From assembly GCA_964556895.1 (NCBI GenBank), contig CAZKYC010000014.1, positions 1 to 60,659 on the forward strand: DNA of 60,659 nucleotides, given 5' to 3'. A model generated the notes under the pieces. The model had not been told where the DNA came from. It searched no databases and saw only the letters and a list, made by a program, of their open reading frames with translations. Every line of letters begins with the position of its first letter. Position 1 is the first letter of the stretch. Both the position numbers and the translations under genes were made by a program. This document shows positions 8,196 through 18,095 of this stretch, in pieces. Source of the stretch: Hinthialibacter sp964556895. Its GTDB lineage: Bacteria; Hinthialibacterota; Hinthialibacteria; Hinthialibacterales; Hinthialibacteraceae.

Positions 8196-10226
8196 TTACA
8201 ACATCCTGTCAACAAAGCGTGGAATACGGTCTGGCGGGCCGAGGATAATCAAGTCGTCATTCTCATAAATCACCCAATGACCTTCGGGATTGGGCATGAT
8301 CTTACCATACCGCTTGATCGCTACCGTCGTTAAGCCGAATTCCTTGCGCATGTTTATGTTCAACAGCGACTGCCCCACAATAGGCGAGTCAGGGTCGACC
8401 CGCAGGGTATGTATCTCAAACTCAGACGGGTTCAAATTGAGATCGTTAAGAGACAGTTTGTGGTGAGAAGGCGAACGGAACATCTGGTAACCGTCAGAAC
8501 GGATTTTGCCCACCATCTGCTCAATGCAATCTTTCGAGATTAGGTACTTCATCAAGACGCGGGTGAATATCTCAATCGAGGTTTCATATTCTTCGGGGAT
8601 TACCTCATCAGCGCCGAGCGCGAACAGAGGTTGAACTTCCTGCATGAAGCGGGTGCGGGCAATGATATACACCGAGGGGTTCAACCGTTTGGCGAGTTCG
8701 ATGATACGCGCCGCCGCCGCCGGGTCGGCAATGGTAATAACCAGAATACGCGCCGTATGTATGCACGCATGTTCGAGCACGGCTTCGTGAGCGGCGTCTC
8801 CATAGAAGATGGGTTCGCCCTGGGCCTTTTGTGTGCGCACCGTCTCAGGGTTCATCTCAATGATGGTATAGGGGATGTTGGCGATACGTGCTGTACGCGC
8901 CAGGTTGCCGCCGTTGATGCCAAAACCAATGATGATGACATGGTCGTTTAAATCACGCTCGGGCTTTTCATCTTCTTCTTTCATGCCGTGTTTGATTCGC
9001 TCGGGCAGGGGCGCCTTGTTGGCTGCCTTGGCGATGGCGGGAGCGAACTGAATCACAAACGGCGTAAAGATCATTGAGAGAATCGAAACCGCCAGAAACA
9101 GCTGGTAGGCCTTGTCGGAAATCAATTCGTATTTGACGCCAACGCTAGCTAGAATGAAGGAAAACTCTCCGATTTGACAAATCGCGGCGCCTGTTAATAC
9201 CGCTGTTCTAAGGGGCGAACCAATAATAATGACTGAGGCCCCCGCCAGAATCAATTTTATGCTCATCACCAATAGCGTCGCCATGATGATAAGAGGGAAA
9301 TTAAAGAAGAAATAACTGATATTCAACAGCATACCGATCGAGACAAAAAAGAAACTAATAAACAAGTCGCGAAACGGTAAGACGCCGCCCATCGCCTGAT
9401 GGCTGTACTCTGACTCAGAAATAATCAACCCAGCCATAAACGCGCCCAAGCCTAGCGAAAGCCCCAACCAAGAAGTAAACCACGCCACGATCAATCCAAT
9501 CGCAATGATGGCGAGTAAGAAAAGTTCGCTGCTGCGCGTTCGTGTGACGTTATAGAGGAGGGTAGGCACGCCAAAGCGCGCCAGCAAATACATAACGATG
9601 ACAATGAAAACGCCTTTGACGCCCATCGCAAAAAACGCCAACACCGGGTTTTCGCTTTCGCCTGCAAGAATCGGCGCGATCAACATCATCGGCACGATCA
9701 TCACATCTTGAAAAATGAGAATCGCCAGCGCATTGCGGCCATAGGGCGATTCGATTTCCGCCCGGTCTTTAAGAATCTTGAGCGCAACCGCCGTACTACT
9801 CAGCGCGATCAAACATCCCACAAATAGCGCTGTGTTGAAGGTTGCGTCTACGAATAGATAGAGTAGGCCAAATAAAATGACCGTGCCAAACACCTGCAAC
9901 GAACCGCCAACTAATGTCTGTATCTTGAGTTTGGCGATTTTGGTCAACGAAAATTCAACGCCAATAGTGAACAACAACAGAACGACGCCGATCTCGGCCA
10001 ACACTTCGACTTCTTCGATGGCTTCGATCCATTGCAGGCCATAGGGGCCGATTAACATGCCGGTGATGAGAAAGCCGACGATGCTGGGAATATCTAGTTT
10101 GCTGATGACATACAACACCAGCGCCGACAGGCCAACAATGATGGCGAGATCATTTAGAATGGGCAACTCACCCGCAGTCTGGGTGGAAATCAACAATAAT
10201 ACATCTTGCAAGACAGCGCTTTGCAT
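8196..10226 (-). CDS. Kef-type CPA2 cation/proton antiporter
   Basis: 676 residues in three parts. An N-terminal CPA2 transport domain of about 12-13 membrane helices carries GFLITGMLIGPYGLQWIE, LLFTIGVEFSLTKI and GAFMAGLIISESEY. It is followed by an RCK/TrkA-N nucleotide-binding domain (HVIIIGFGINGGNLARTA, with a Rossmann glycine motif and EMNP acidic end) and a C-terminal TrkA-C domain (ending with ENDDLIILG). Such proteins exchange K+ or Na+ for protons and are gated by nucleotides or glutathione adducts. The whole length matches the KefB/KefC/YbaL group; the exact ion is not determined. Pseudopilin 1 follows within a few bases, which looks like cotranscription without an obvious functional link. 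Confidence 0.92.
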   Translation of the reverse strand: MQSAVLQDVLLLISTQTAGELPILNDLAIIVGLSALVLYVISKLDIPSIVGFLITGMLIGPYGLQWIEAIEEVEVLAEIGVVLLLFTIGVEFSLTKIAKLKIQTLVGGSLQVFGTVILFGLLYLFVDATFNTALFVGCLIALSSTAVALKILKDRAEIESPYGRNALAILIFQDVMIVPMMLIAPILAGESENPVLAFFAMGVKGVFIVIVMYLLARFGVPTLLYNVTRTRSSELFLLAIIAIGLIVAWFTSWLGLSLGLGAFMAGLIISESEYSHQAMGGVLPFRDLFISFFFVSIGMLLNISYFFFNFPLIIMATLLVMSIKLILAGASVIIIGSPLRTAVLTGAAICQIGEFSFILASVGVKYELISDKAYQLFLAVSILSMIFTPFVIQFAPAIAKAANKAPLPERIKHGMKEEDEKPERDLNDHVIIIGFGINGGNLARTARIANIPYTIIEMNPETVRTQKAQGEPIFYGDAAHEAVLEHACIHTARILVITIADPAAAARIIELAKRLNPSVYIIARTRFMQEVQPLFALGADEVIPEEYETSIEIFTRVLMKYLISKDCIEQMVGKIRSDGYQMFRSPSHHKLSLNDLNLNPSEFEIHTLRVDPDSPIVGQSLLNINMRKEFGLTTVAIKRYGKIMPNPEGHWVIYENDDLIILGPPDRIPRFVDRML

Positions 10227-10366
10227 TCATCGACCTCAACAAATTTACAGATACGCCTATCTTACAAGAAAAATGATAAAAAGAACGGCGGAGAACAAGA
10301 AAAATGGACTGGATAGCGCTTGGGGACAACCGAATTTACTACTATAGGCGTAATGTCAATATGCAA

Positions 10367-11440
10367 TCACGCCACGCGAAGCGACACCGAGCGGTGGGGT
10401 GGCAGGGCGCCGTCGGCTTCTTCGCCCTGATCGGCGAGTTTAGCGTAAAACGCGTCCCAGTCGATAGATTCAGACCACATTTGAATTTGGTCTACCATGC
10501 CTTGGAGAGTCTCTTGTTTGTTGATCTCGTCCCGTAAGGCACGCACGCCGGGCATGCCCTTGATATACCAGCAGATTTGCTTACGCATCTCGAGACAGGC
10601 TTTGCGCTCGCCTTTCCATTCCACCGCGAGGCGCAGGTGGTCCATCAGGGTTTCGATGCGCTCAGTTGGCGATGGGGCAGGCAGCATTTCGCCGGTATCA
10701 AGGTAATGTTGAGCTTGAGCGAAAATCCAGGGGTTGCCGTAGGCGGCGCGGGCGATCATCACGCCGTCACAGTTGGTTTTGTCGATCATCTTCTTGGCTG
10801 ATTGTGCGTCTACTACATCTCCGTTGCCAATGACGGGGATATCTAAGTAATCCTTGAGGTCTGCAATCCATTCCCATTGGGCTTGGCCGCCAAAACCCAT
10901 TAGACGGGTTCGAGCGTGAATGATGATTCCGTCACATCCTTCGCCCTGGGCAATGTCGCCAATCATACGGTACATCAAAGATTTGTGGTTGACGCCGGCG
11001 CGAATTTTGACAGAGAGATGAAGGTCGGTCGCCTTGCGCATCGCCCGGATGACATGCACCAGATTGACAGGGTAAAGAGTCAAGCCGCAACCAGATTTAT
11101 TCTTGAACACTTTTTTGACTGGGCAGCCTAAATTCAGGTTGATTCCGGTCACGCCCAGGTCTTCAACTTTTTTGATGGCGTCGCCTATGATATCCGGCTC
11201 GCCGCCGAAAAGTTGAAATACGAGCGGGTGTTCGTCGCGGCACTCATCTAACATCGTCCTCGTCTTGCGGTTGTCTTCAACGACGCCGCGGGCGCTAATC
11301 AGTTCACAAAACGTCAGCGGACAGCCTTTTTGACGGGCGATTTCACGCGTCGCCCGGTCGGTGTATCCCGCGACGGGCGCGAGCATCACTTGGGGCAATT
11401 CAAAATTGGGTTTTTCGCCTCTTGGCGGACGTATGGCCAT
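10367..11440 (-). CDS. dus: tRNA-dihydrouridine synthase (DusB-like)
   Basis: 357 residues: an FMN-dependent TIM barrel that reduces uridines in the tRNA D-loop. Motifs are VMLAPVAGYTDRATREIA at the start, NLGCPVKKVFKNKSGCGL with the catalytic Cys, VKIRAG, IIIHARTR and the phosphate-binding strings VIGNGDV and GVMIARAAYGNPW. A C-terminal helical tRNA-binding domain follows. The sequence is closest to the DusB group by the NxGCPxKKV form, but subfamily assignment by eye is tentative. It is divergent from the large CotH-domain gene; the 126-bp gap must hold both promoters. Confidence 0.93.
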   Translation of the reverse strand: MAIRPPRGEKPNFELPQVMLAPVAGYTDRATREIARQKGCPLTFCELISARGVVEDNRKTRTMLDECRDEHPLVFQLFGGEPDIIGDAIKKVEDLGVTGINLNLGCPVKKVFKNKSGCGLTLYPVNLVHVIRAMRKATDLHLSVKIRAGVNHKSLMYRMIGDIAQGEGCDGIIIHARTRLMGFGGQAQWEWIADLKDYLDIPVIGNGDVVDAQSAKKMIDKTNCDGVMIARAAYGNPWIFAQAQHYLDTGEMLPAPSPTERIETLMDHLRLAVEWKGERKACLEMRKQICWYIKGMPGVRALRDEINKQETLQGMVDQIQMWSESIDWDAFYAKLADQGEEADGALPPHRSVSLRVA

Positions 11441-11566
11441 GAAACAATCGATACTTTCTTGTCTTACAAAGATCGAATACAGATTTTAGTTCGTAAACCT
11501 GGTGACGGTAGAGATTCGTCTATGATAGATTATAGTCAACAAGCTTGAGTTTGAAACGATTCTGTT

Positions 11567-14500
11567 ATGTTGAAATTTTTTTACGCAAACGTACTCTCGT
11601 TATTTGCGCTGGTTTGCCTCTCGGCTTCCGCCCAAGTTGTTATTCATGAGATGATGTACCACCCCGCCAGCCTAAATTCTGATGACGAATTTATTGAACT
11701 ATTCAATTATTCAAAATCCGAGGTCGATATTTCTGGTTGGGCGTTTACCGATGGAATCCATTACATCTTTCCGGGCGGAACTATCATAGGCGCTAACGAT
11801 TATCTGGTTGTGTCCGCCTCGCCTGGCGCTTTATTTCAACAGTATGGAATTGAAACGCCGTATGGGCCGTATGCAGGCAAGCTAAATAACGACGGCGAAA
11901 CCGTTGAACTCACCCGCTTCAATGGTTCTATCGCTGATTCGGTTACATATGTTGACGAACTCGGTTGGCCGACCAACGCCGATGGCCTAGGCCCCAGTTT
12001 AGAACGCTTGCATCCTGAAATGGAATCGAGCGTCGCTAACACATGGCGCTCTCCCCCCGGGCTTGGCACGCCCGGCCAACGCAACTCTGCTCAACTGGAT
12101 GAACCGGTTCCTCTCGTTACTGATATTATTCAAACCCCCGCTTCGCCGAAATCAACAGATGCCGTTTTTATTCGGGCGCGTATCTCTCACTCACGGTCTC
12201 TAAATTCAGTCGGCGTTTTTTTTAAAACCGAAGACGATACCGAATTTCGATGGACGCCCATGCTCGACGACGGGTTACATAATGATGGCGCCGCTGGGGA
12301 CAACCTGTTTGGCGCTGAATTGCCTGCCTATCCACACGGTACGGTCGTTGAATTTCGCATTCTCGCTCTTGATGAGAATGAACAACAGGGTTGGTTTCCG
12401 TTAATCCAAACGGCGCCGTCCGCCATTTATCGCGTTGATGACGTTGTCCACGAGACGACGCTGCCAATGTATAAAATTGTCATGCGCGCTCAGGATGAGA
12501 TCGCGCTGCGCACTCGCGACCCGCGCAGCAATGATGAAATCTCCGCATCCTTCATTCATGGGAACGATATATATTACCGCGTGGGGGTGCGCTTTCGCGG
12601 CAAGGGGTCGCGTTTCGCCGAACCCAAAAATTACCGCGTCAATTTTCCAACGACACGCTACTTTGGCAAAACTCGAAAGTTGATTTTAAACTCGGTCAAG
12701 GTTGACCGCCAATATATCGGGCTGGAGTGTTTCGATCGCTTGGGCCTTCCCGCGCCGAAAAAACAGTTCGTCGCCGTCGACTTTAACGGCGTCATGGTTC
12801 CCCGCTATCTCGAAGTTGAACGTACAGACAGCGATATGATGAGACGGTTGTTTGGCGATGGAGACGGCAACCTTTATCGCGGCGTTGAACAAGCCAACCT
12901 TGATTATCGCGGCGAAGAGTTTGGGCCATACATTCCACACTACACCAAAGAGACCAACTCGCTTCGCGGCGACTACAGCGATATTGTGCGGCTATGCGAG
13001 GCGTTTACTCTAACAACGGATGATGAGTTTCCCGAACGAATTGAAGAGCGTATTCATCTGCGCCAGTGGATCCGCTGGTTTGCGCTCAAACAAGTGTTGA
13101 ACGACCGGGAAGGCGGATTGTCTCGAGAGCGGGGAGATGACTATTACATCTATCGTTTTGAAGAAGAAAGCCGTTTTTATTTATTGCCTTGGGATTTAGA
13201 TTCGGTTCTCGTCCAGCCATTTGAGAATGTCCACCACCACGGCACGCCTGCTGTGCGGCGGCTACTTCGCCACCCCGATCTCGCCCGGCTCTATTACCAA
13301 GAGATACTCAACATTCTTGATGTTGAACTGACTCCTGAAGTGATGCAGTCAATCATTGATAAAACCGCCGTCGTCAACGAAGAGGCCCAGCGCATCGACT
13401 TGATGGCCCATTTTCTTGTAATGAGAGATATCAACCACAGCCAGATTCCACAAATATTCACCGCAGAAGTCTCCACGCTTCAGACGCAGCGCAATGTCTT
13501 GGTAGACGCAAATGACGACTGGCAATACTTTCGAGGTACGGAACATCCGTCTTCTGGCTTACTCGGCTGGACGCAACTCTCTTACAATGATTCACATTGG
13601 CGAACCGGCCCGGGTGGATTTGGCTATGGCGATGGTGACGACCGCACCTTGTTGTTTACCATGCGAGACGCCTATTCGTCTGTATTTATTCGAAAAAAAT
13701 TTGTTATAGAAGATGTCAGTTCAATCGCAGGCCTTGAATTGAGCGTCTTATTTGATGATGGCTTCGTCGCCTATATTAATGGCGTCGAAATAAAACGAAA
13801 CAACTTCAGTCGCGCGCCTTTCTATGACCAAGTAGCCGACGGCAATCACGAAGCGAGTGAATTTGAACTCTTCAATTTGGATGATTCCATTCAGTTTCTA
13901 CAACCTGGTGAGAATGTTCTCGCCATCGTTGGTTTCAATGTGAAGCGAACTAGCTCTGATTTTAGTTTGGCGGCCAACTTGTTCAGCAAAACGTCTGATA
14001 ATGACACTACCCGATTGAGCGGCCTCGCCGATGCGATTCATACAAAACGAATCACAGTAAACGGCGCCCCAGCGAAGTATGAGCCTTGGCTAGGCCAATG
14101 GGCATATGAAACAATCTTGAATGATGGGCGCCATGTATTTGATATCCGGGCGTTGAGTGACGCCGGCCTGGTGGTCGATTCTACCCAGATCATTGTCTAT
14201 CAAAACGCCGTCCCGCCAACTGGCGTCACAGAAGTGTCAGGCGATTTGGTTTGGCGAAAAGCCGACAGCCCGATGCTTGTCACTCAAACGGTTTGGGTTC
14301 CACCCGAATCATCATTGACAATTGAATCAGGCGCTGAAGTACGCTTCGCATCAGGCGCCGCGATCTGGGTGCAAGGCGCTATTTCGACTGGGGCGAATGG
14401 TGATGAACCGATTACAATGGTTTCGAACGAACCAGGCCAACTATGGGACGGAATCGTCATTGAAGATGCGTCTTCGTTGGCAACGATACAATCATTGAAC

Positions 14501-15394
14501 ATCACCGGCGCCGGTTCCGCCAAAATTGAAGGAAGAACCTACCCAGGCGTCATTACCGTACTCAACAGCGCGGCCCAAATCGAAAGTTGTTTGTTTTTCG
14601 ATCTCAATTCCGTTGGCGTGGATGCCATCAATTCGACGATCCACATCATACGAAATGAATTTAAAAACATGGTTGAAGCGGTTCATTGCACAAACTCATT
14701 CGCCTCGATCGTCGGTAACCGGTTTATCAATATTTTAGGCTATAGCGACGCGATTGATTTTGATGGAGGAACAGCCAAGCCATCCATCATCTCTGACAAT
14801 GTGATTATGGGGTCTGAGGATGACGGTATTGATTTGGGGTTTTCAAACGCGCGCATAGAACGGAACCTAATCCATGGCTGCGCCGACAAGGGCGTTTCGC
14901 TGGAGGGCGATTCGGCCCCAGTTGTCATTAACAACATCATAGAAAACTGTGACATCGCGATTGCGGTGAAAGACCGTTGCGCCGCTTATGTCGCCCACAA
15001 TACGATTTACGGCGCCGCCACAGGCGTCTCAGTCTTTGAAAAAAATCCAGGACAAGGCGGCGCGACCGCGACGATTTTCAATTCGGTTATTTGGAACACA
15101 AACCAAAGCGTGCTTGTCGATGACAAATCCAGCGTGATTCTGCGAACCAATAATTTGTCGCCATTGGCTGAATTTGCGGACGAAACGAATTTTTCATTAG
15201 ACCCGATGTTTATCAATACAGGCGAAAGGGTGTTCTTTCCTCAAAGAGGTTCACCGCTGATCGACGCGGCGGAGCCAACTGACATCACCGTAGACATTGG
15301 CATGAGGCCCCGGCCAAATGGCGCCGCCCCCGATATTGGCGCCATTGAAAGCGAATTTACCACGTCTATACGAGACTGGCCTCTTTTGCATTGA
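11567..15394 (+). CDS. Secreted LTD / CotH / beta-helix protein
   Basis: 1275 residues with a Sec signal peptide (FALVCLSASAQ). After it come a lamin-tail domain (VIHEMMYHPAS... DEFIELFNYSKSEVDISGWAF, about 25-140) and a CotH-type domain (about 300-620), with RYLEVERTDSDMMRRLFG, GNLYRGVEQ and the hallmark FYLLPWDLDSVL. A galactose-binding-like beta domain (about 645-800) and a parallel beta-helix region (about 920-1260) with repeated IERNLIHGC / VVINNIIENC-type coils complete it. CotH domains are atypical protein kinases in spores and are often found in secreted proteins of environmental bacteria; whether this one phosphorylates anything is unknown. It is monocistronic: a divergent gene lies upstream and a palindromic repeat downstream. 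Likely an extracellular surface or polysaccharide-associated protein. Confidence 0.85.
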   Translation: MLKFFYANVLSLFALVCLSASAQVVIHEMMYHPASLNSDDEFIELFNYSKSEVDISGWAFTDGIHYIFPGGTIIGANDYLVVSASPGALFQQYGIETPYGPYAGKLNNDGETVELTRFNGSIADSVTYVDELGWPTNADGLGPSLERLHPEMESSVANTWRSPPGLGTPGQRNSAQLDEPVPLVTDIIQTPASPKSTDAVFIRARISHSRSLNSVGVFFKTEDDTEFRWTPMLDDGLHNDGAAGDNLFGAELPAYPHGTVVEFRILALDENEQQGWFPLIQTAPSAIYRVDDVVHETTLPMYKIVMRAQDEIALRTRDPRSNDEISASFIHGNDIYYRVGVRFRGKGSRFAEPKNYRVNFPTTRYFGKTRKLILNSVKVDRQYIGLECFDRLGLPAPKKQFVAVDFNGVMVPRYLEVERTDSDMMRRLFGDGDGNLYRGVEQANLDYRGEEFGPYIPHYTKETNSLRGDYSDIVRLCEAFTLTTDDEFPERIEERIHLRQWIRWFALKQVLNDREGGLSRERGDDYYIYRFEEESRFYLLPWDLDSVLVQPFENVHHHGTPAVRRLLRHPDLARLYYQEILNILDVELTPEVMQSIIDKTAVVNEEAQRIDLMAHFLVMRDINHSQIPQIFTAEVSTLQTQRNVLVDANDDWQYFRGTEHPSSGLLGWTQLSYNDSHWRTGPGGFGYGDGDDRTLLFTMRDAYSSVFIRKKFVIEDVSSIAGLELSVLFDDGFVAYINGVEIKRNNFSRAPFYDQVADGNHEASEFELFNLDDSIQFLQPGENVLAIVGFNVKRTSSDFSLAANLFSKTSDNDTTRLSGLADAIHTKRITVNGAPAKYEPWLGQWAYETILNDGRHVFDIRALSDAGLVVDSTQIIVYQNAVPPTGVTEVSGDLVWRKADSPMLVTQTVWVPPESSLTIESGAEVRFASGAAIWVQGAISTGANGDEPITMVSNEPGQLWDGIVIEDASSLATIQSLNITGAGSAKIEGRTYPGVITVLNSAAQIESCLFFDLNSVGVDAINSTIHIIRNEFKNMVEAVHCTNSFASIVGNRFINILGYSDAIDFDGGTAKPSIISDNVIMGSEDDGIDLGFSNARIERNLIHGCADKGVSLEGDSAPVVINNIIENCDIAIAVKDRCAAYVAHNTIYGAATGVSVFEKNPGQGGATATIFNSVIWNTNQSVLVDDKSSVILRTNNLSPLAEFADETNFSLDPMFINTGERVFFPQRGSPLIDAAEPTDITVDIGMRPRPNGAAPDIGAIESEFTTSIRDWPLLH

Positions 15395-15441
15395 GTGATA
15401 CATTTTGAATTGATGTCGCAAATTTGTCATTTTTAGTGCTT

Positions 15442-15517
15442 GGCATGGAGACAACTCTGTTCGCTTTAGTGCGGCGCCGCCTGGATGCACGGGCGCTCCC
15501 AGGATTGCACCCATGCC
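15442..15517 (+). repeat. Dispersed palindromic element, copy A
   Basis: A 76-bp imperfect palindrome opening with ggcatggagacaactctg and closing with caggattgcacccatgcc. It is the same length as the core of copy C and matches it base by base after reverse complementing, with scattered differences. The arms of this copy have drifted: several stem positions no longer pair. It lies in the 265-bp gap between the CotH-domain gene and the DAHP synthase gene. The rest of that gap holds only a likely promoter. Confidence 0.75.
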
Positions 15518-15607
15518 TAAACAGGTGGGTCAAGGTTGATCATGAATTCATCATACAGATAGTATGCGTAATAAATTGGTTGGGGTTTATGCTCACAAAG
15601 CCGATTC

Positions 15608-15613
15608 TATAAT
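15608..15613 (+). promoter_or_regulatory. Possible -10 box for the DAHP synthase gene
   Basis: A perfect TATAAT hexamer lies about 47 bases before the start codon, in an AT-rich stretch following copy A of the palindromic repeat. No good -35 hexamer sits 16-18 bases upstream, so the call rests on the -10 alone. Confidence 0.35.
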
Positions 15614-15659
15614 GATAATGATACTGTTTACAACTTATGACGCGGATTGAGGAACCTTC

Positions 15660-16724
15660 ATGATTATTACAATGCAGACTGGCGCAAGCAAGGATGAAAT
15701 CTCAAACGTAGAGATGCTTATCAAAGATTACGGCTATGACGTTCATCCTATCTATGGAACAAACTTGACCGTCTTGGCCGCGGTCGGCGATGAACGCGGC
15801 AAAGAAGGCCTCTATGACCGCATGATCAGCCAGCCTGGCGTGGACAAAGTGGAGTTTATTCTTCCGCCCTATAAATTAGTCTGCCGTGAGGTGCGCGCTG
15901 GCATTATGAGAGCTGACACTGTCGTTAACATTCACTTCAAATGGAAAGAAGGGCCGGAGACGGTATCCATCGGCGGCGACGAACTGGTGGTCATGGCGGG
16001 CCCGTGTTCGGTCGAATCGAGCGAACAGATGATGGAATGCGCCCGCATCAACAAACAATACGGCGCTAAGATTTTGCGCGGTGGCGCGTTTAAACCGCGG
16101 ACCTCTCCCTATAGTTTTCAAGGCCTTGAAGAAGACGGCCTTAAAATGTTGGCCGACGCCCGCGAAGAATACGGCCTGGCCATCGTCACAGAGCTCATGG
16201 ACGCGCACCATTTAGATTTAATCACACAATACGCCGACATTATTCAAATTGGTGCGCGCAACATGCAAAACTTCATGTTGCTCAAATCGTTGGGTAATAC
16301 CGACAAGCCGATTTTACTCAAACGCGGCATCGCATCCACTATTGATGAATGGCTGATGGCGGCTGAGTATGTGCTCTCCTGCGGCAACAACAACGTCATG
16401 CTCTGCGAGCGCGGCATCCGCACCTTTGAAACGAAATACCGAAACACGCTTGATTTGAACGCCGTGCCGATGATCAAAAAATTGACGCACCTGCCCATCG
16501 TTGTTGACCCGAGCCATGGCACAGGCCACTGGGACCTGGTCACCGATATGGCGCTCGCGTCGGTCGCGGCGGGAGGCCACGCGCTGATGATTGAAACTCA
16601 TCCCGAACCAGCCAAAGCCTGGTCAGACGGCGCCCAATCGCTGAACGAAGAGTCATTCAAAACCTTGATGGCGCGCACCGCGCCTGTCGCTAAGGCGGTC
16701 GGGCGCGCTGTCCCTTGGGCGTGA
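15660..16724 (+). CDS. aroF: 3-deoxy-7-phosphoheptulonate (DAHP) synthase
   Basis: 354 residues of the AroA-beta/KDO8PS-like DAHP synthase class, which condenses phosphoenolpyruvate and erythrose 4-phosphate as the first step of the shikimate pathway. An N-terminal ferredoxin-like regulatory domain (about 1-70, as in the Thermotoga enzyme) precedes the barrel. Barrel motifs include VMAGPCSVES, LRGGAFKPRTSPYSFQGL, QIGARNMQNF, LLKRG, CERGIRTFE and VDPSHGTGH. The N-terminal domain usually gives feedback inhibition by tyrosine or phenylalanine. The cysteine desulfurase gene follows 9 bases later. aroQ, a later step of the same pathway, is near 27 kb. Confidence 0.95.
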   Translation: MIITMQTGASKDEISNVEMLIKDYGYDVHPIYGTNLTVLAAVGDERGKEGLYDRMISQPGVDKVEFILPPYKLVCREVRAGIMRADTVVNIHFKWKEGPETVSIGGDELVVMAGPCSVESSEQMMECARINKQYGAKILRGGAFKPRTSPYSFQGLEEDGLKMLADAREEYGLAIVTELMDAHHLDLITQYADIIQIGARNMQNFMLLKSLGNTDKPILLKRGIASTIDEWLMAAEYVLSCGNNNVMLCERGIRTFETKYRNTLDLNAVPMIKKLTHLPIVVDPSHGTGHWDLVTDMALASVAAGGHALMIETHPEPAKAWSDGAQSLNEESFKTLMARTAPVAKAVGRAVPWA

Positions 16725-16733
16725 CCGCTTCAC

Positions 16734-17891
16734 ATGACACAAAGGCGCATCTATCTCGACTATAACGCCACAGCGCCGCTCTTGCCGCAGGCAAAGGAAG
16801 CCATGCGCCAGTTGTATTCGGCTGACTATGGTAACGCGTCCAGCCGTCACTCGTTTGGCCGCGCCGCCTGGGAGGCGGTTGAACAGGCAAGAGAACAGGT
16901 CGCGAACCTCGCTGGCGCCCATCCCGACCAAATTATCTTCACCAGCGGGGCCACCGAATCTAATTTTCTTTCACTCTTAGGCCGCTTCGACGCCTTGGTT
17001 GAACAAGGGCGCTCTCCTCAATCCATACAGATTGCCGCAAGCCCAATCGAACATCCCTGTGTGGTTTCTGCGCTGGATGTTCTAAAAAAACGTGGAGCTG
17101 TTTTACAACCAATTCCAGTCAAAGCAGATGGCCGCGTCGATGCTTCTTTCTTTGAGCACAAACCCCCACTCGACATTGCTGCGATTATGGCGGTCAATCA
17201 CGAAACCGGCGCCATACAGCCAATTCAAAAAATCTCTCACCTTGTTAGCGACACAACCTACTTTCACTGCGACGCCGCCCAGTGGGCCGGACGGTGCGGC
17301 GGCGGCTTTCAAGAATGGAGCCTGTCAGCGATGACGCTTTCCGCTCACAAAATCGGCGGGCCGAAAGGCGTAGGCGCTCTAATTCTGAAGTCAGGTTTAC
17401 TCATCTCTCCTCAGATTCCTGGAGCGCAAGAAGCGGGCATGAGGGGCGGCACAGTTAATAGCCCGGCGATCGCTGGGTTTGGGGCGGCGGCTGAAGCCGC
17501 TTTTGAACATAAAAAAGAAACACTTGAGACTGTTAGAGATCTGCGCGAACTCTTGTGGCGCGAATTACGCCAATCCATACCCACGATTCAAAAAACGATT
17601 GCAGATGAAATTTCCGTATGCAACACATTGCATGTGCACTTTCCCGGCCTAAAAGGCGAGCGGGTCGTTGACGGGCTCGACCAGGTTGGAATCGCGTGCT
17701 CGTCTGGCCCTGCCTGCGCTTCTGGAGCCTCAGACGCCTCGCCTGTCCTTCAAGCGATGGGATGGAGCGAAAAAGACTCTTGGGAAGGAGTTCGCTTTAG
17801 CCTTGGGCCTGAGTTGACAGAAGAGGAGATTCGGGGAGCGGTAACGCGGATAAGTATATGGTTTTCTAAGCATTCCAATCGTCCGGCTTGA
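16734..17891 (+). CDS. nifS: Cysteine desulfurase (NifS/IscS family)
   Basis: 385 residues: a PLP-dependent class V aminotransferase-fold enzyme that removes sulfur from cysteine for Fe-S clusters or thiolated tRNA. Visible are YLDYNATAPLLPQA at the start, FTSGATESNF, NHETGAIQPI, HCDAAQWAG, the PLP lysine in SAHKIGGPKGVGALI and the persulfide cysteine in CSSGPACASGASDASPVL. Its short active-site loop places it with the NifS/IscS group rather than SufS. No IscU or other cluster-assembly gene is adjacent. It is probably cotranscribed with the DAHP synthase gene; the gap is 9 bases. Confidence 0.92.
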   Translation: MTQRRIYLDYNATAPLLPQAKEAMRQLYSADYGNASSRHSFGRAAWEAVEQAREQVANLAGAHPDQIIFTSGATESNFLSLLGRFDALVEQGRSPQSIQIAASPIEHPCVVSALDVLKKRGAVLQPIPVKADGRVDASFFEHKPPLDIAAIMAVNHETGAIQPIQKISHLVSDTTYFHCDAAQWAGRCGGGFQEWSLSAMTLSAHKIGGPKGVGALILKSGLLISPQIPGAQEAGMRGGTVNSPAIAGFGAAAEAAFEHKKETLETVRDLRELLWRELRQSIPTIQKTIADEISVCNTLHVHFPGLKGERVVDGLDQVGIACSSGPACASGASDASPVLQAMGWSEKDSWEGVRFSLGPELTEEEIRGAVTRISIWFSKHSNRPA

Positions 17892-17958
17892 TTGAATGCA
17901 GCCGTGTGAGTACTCTATTCAGTCTGTTTAATCAAAATAGTTTCACTCGCGTTCCTTG

Positions 17959-17981
17959 ATCCCTGACGTATCATCAGGGAT
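17959..17981. other. Short inverted repeat between nifS and coaD
   Basis: ATCCCTGA and TCAGGGAT form a perfect 8-bp stem with a 7-base loop in the 204-bp gap between the cysteine desulfurase gene and coaD. There is no T-run after the stem, so a classical terminator is unlikely; an operator or a weak terminator are alternatives. The rest of the gap (17892-18095) shows nothing else I can name. Confidence 0.3.
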
Positions 17982-18095
17982 AATTTGAATGTTATGCCCG
18001 AATTTGGGCTTCATCATTGAAGTCGCATCAACGCCGCATTTCGGTCAGCAACGCTTGATCCATAAGGCTATGCGGTTTTTCATCGAGATTGAGTT

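Noticed and set aside
15424..15612. Short open frame over repeat copy A
   Set aside because: It reads through the palindrome and has no domain or ribosome site.
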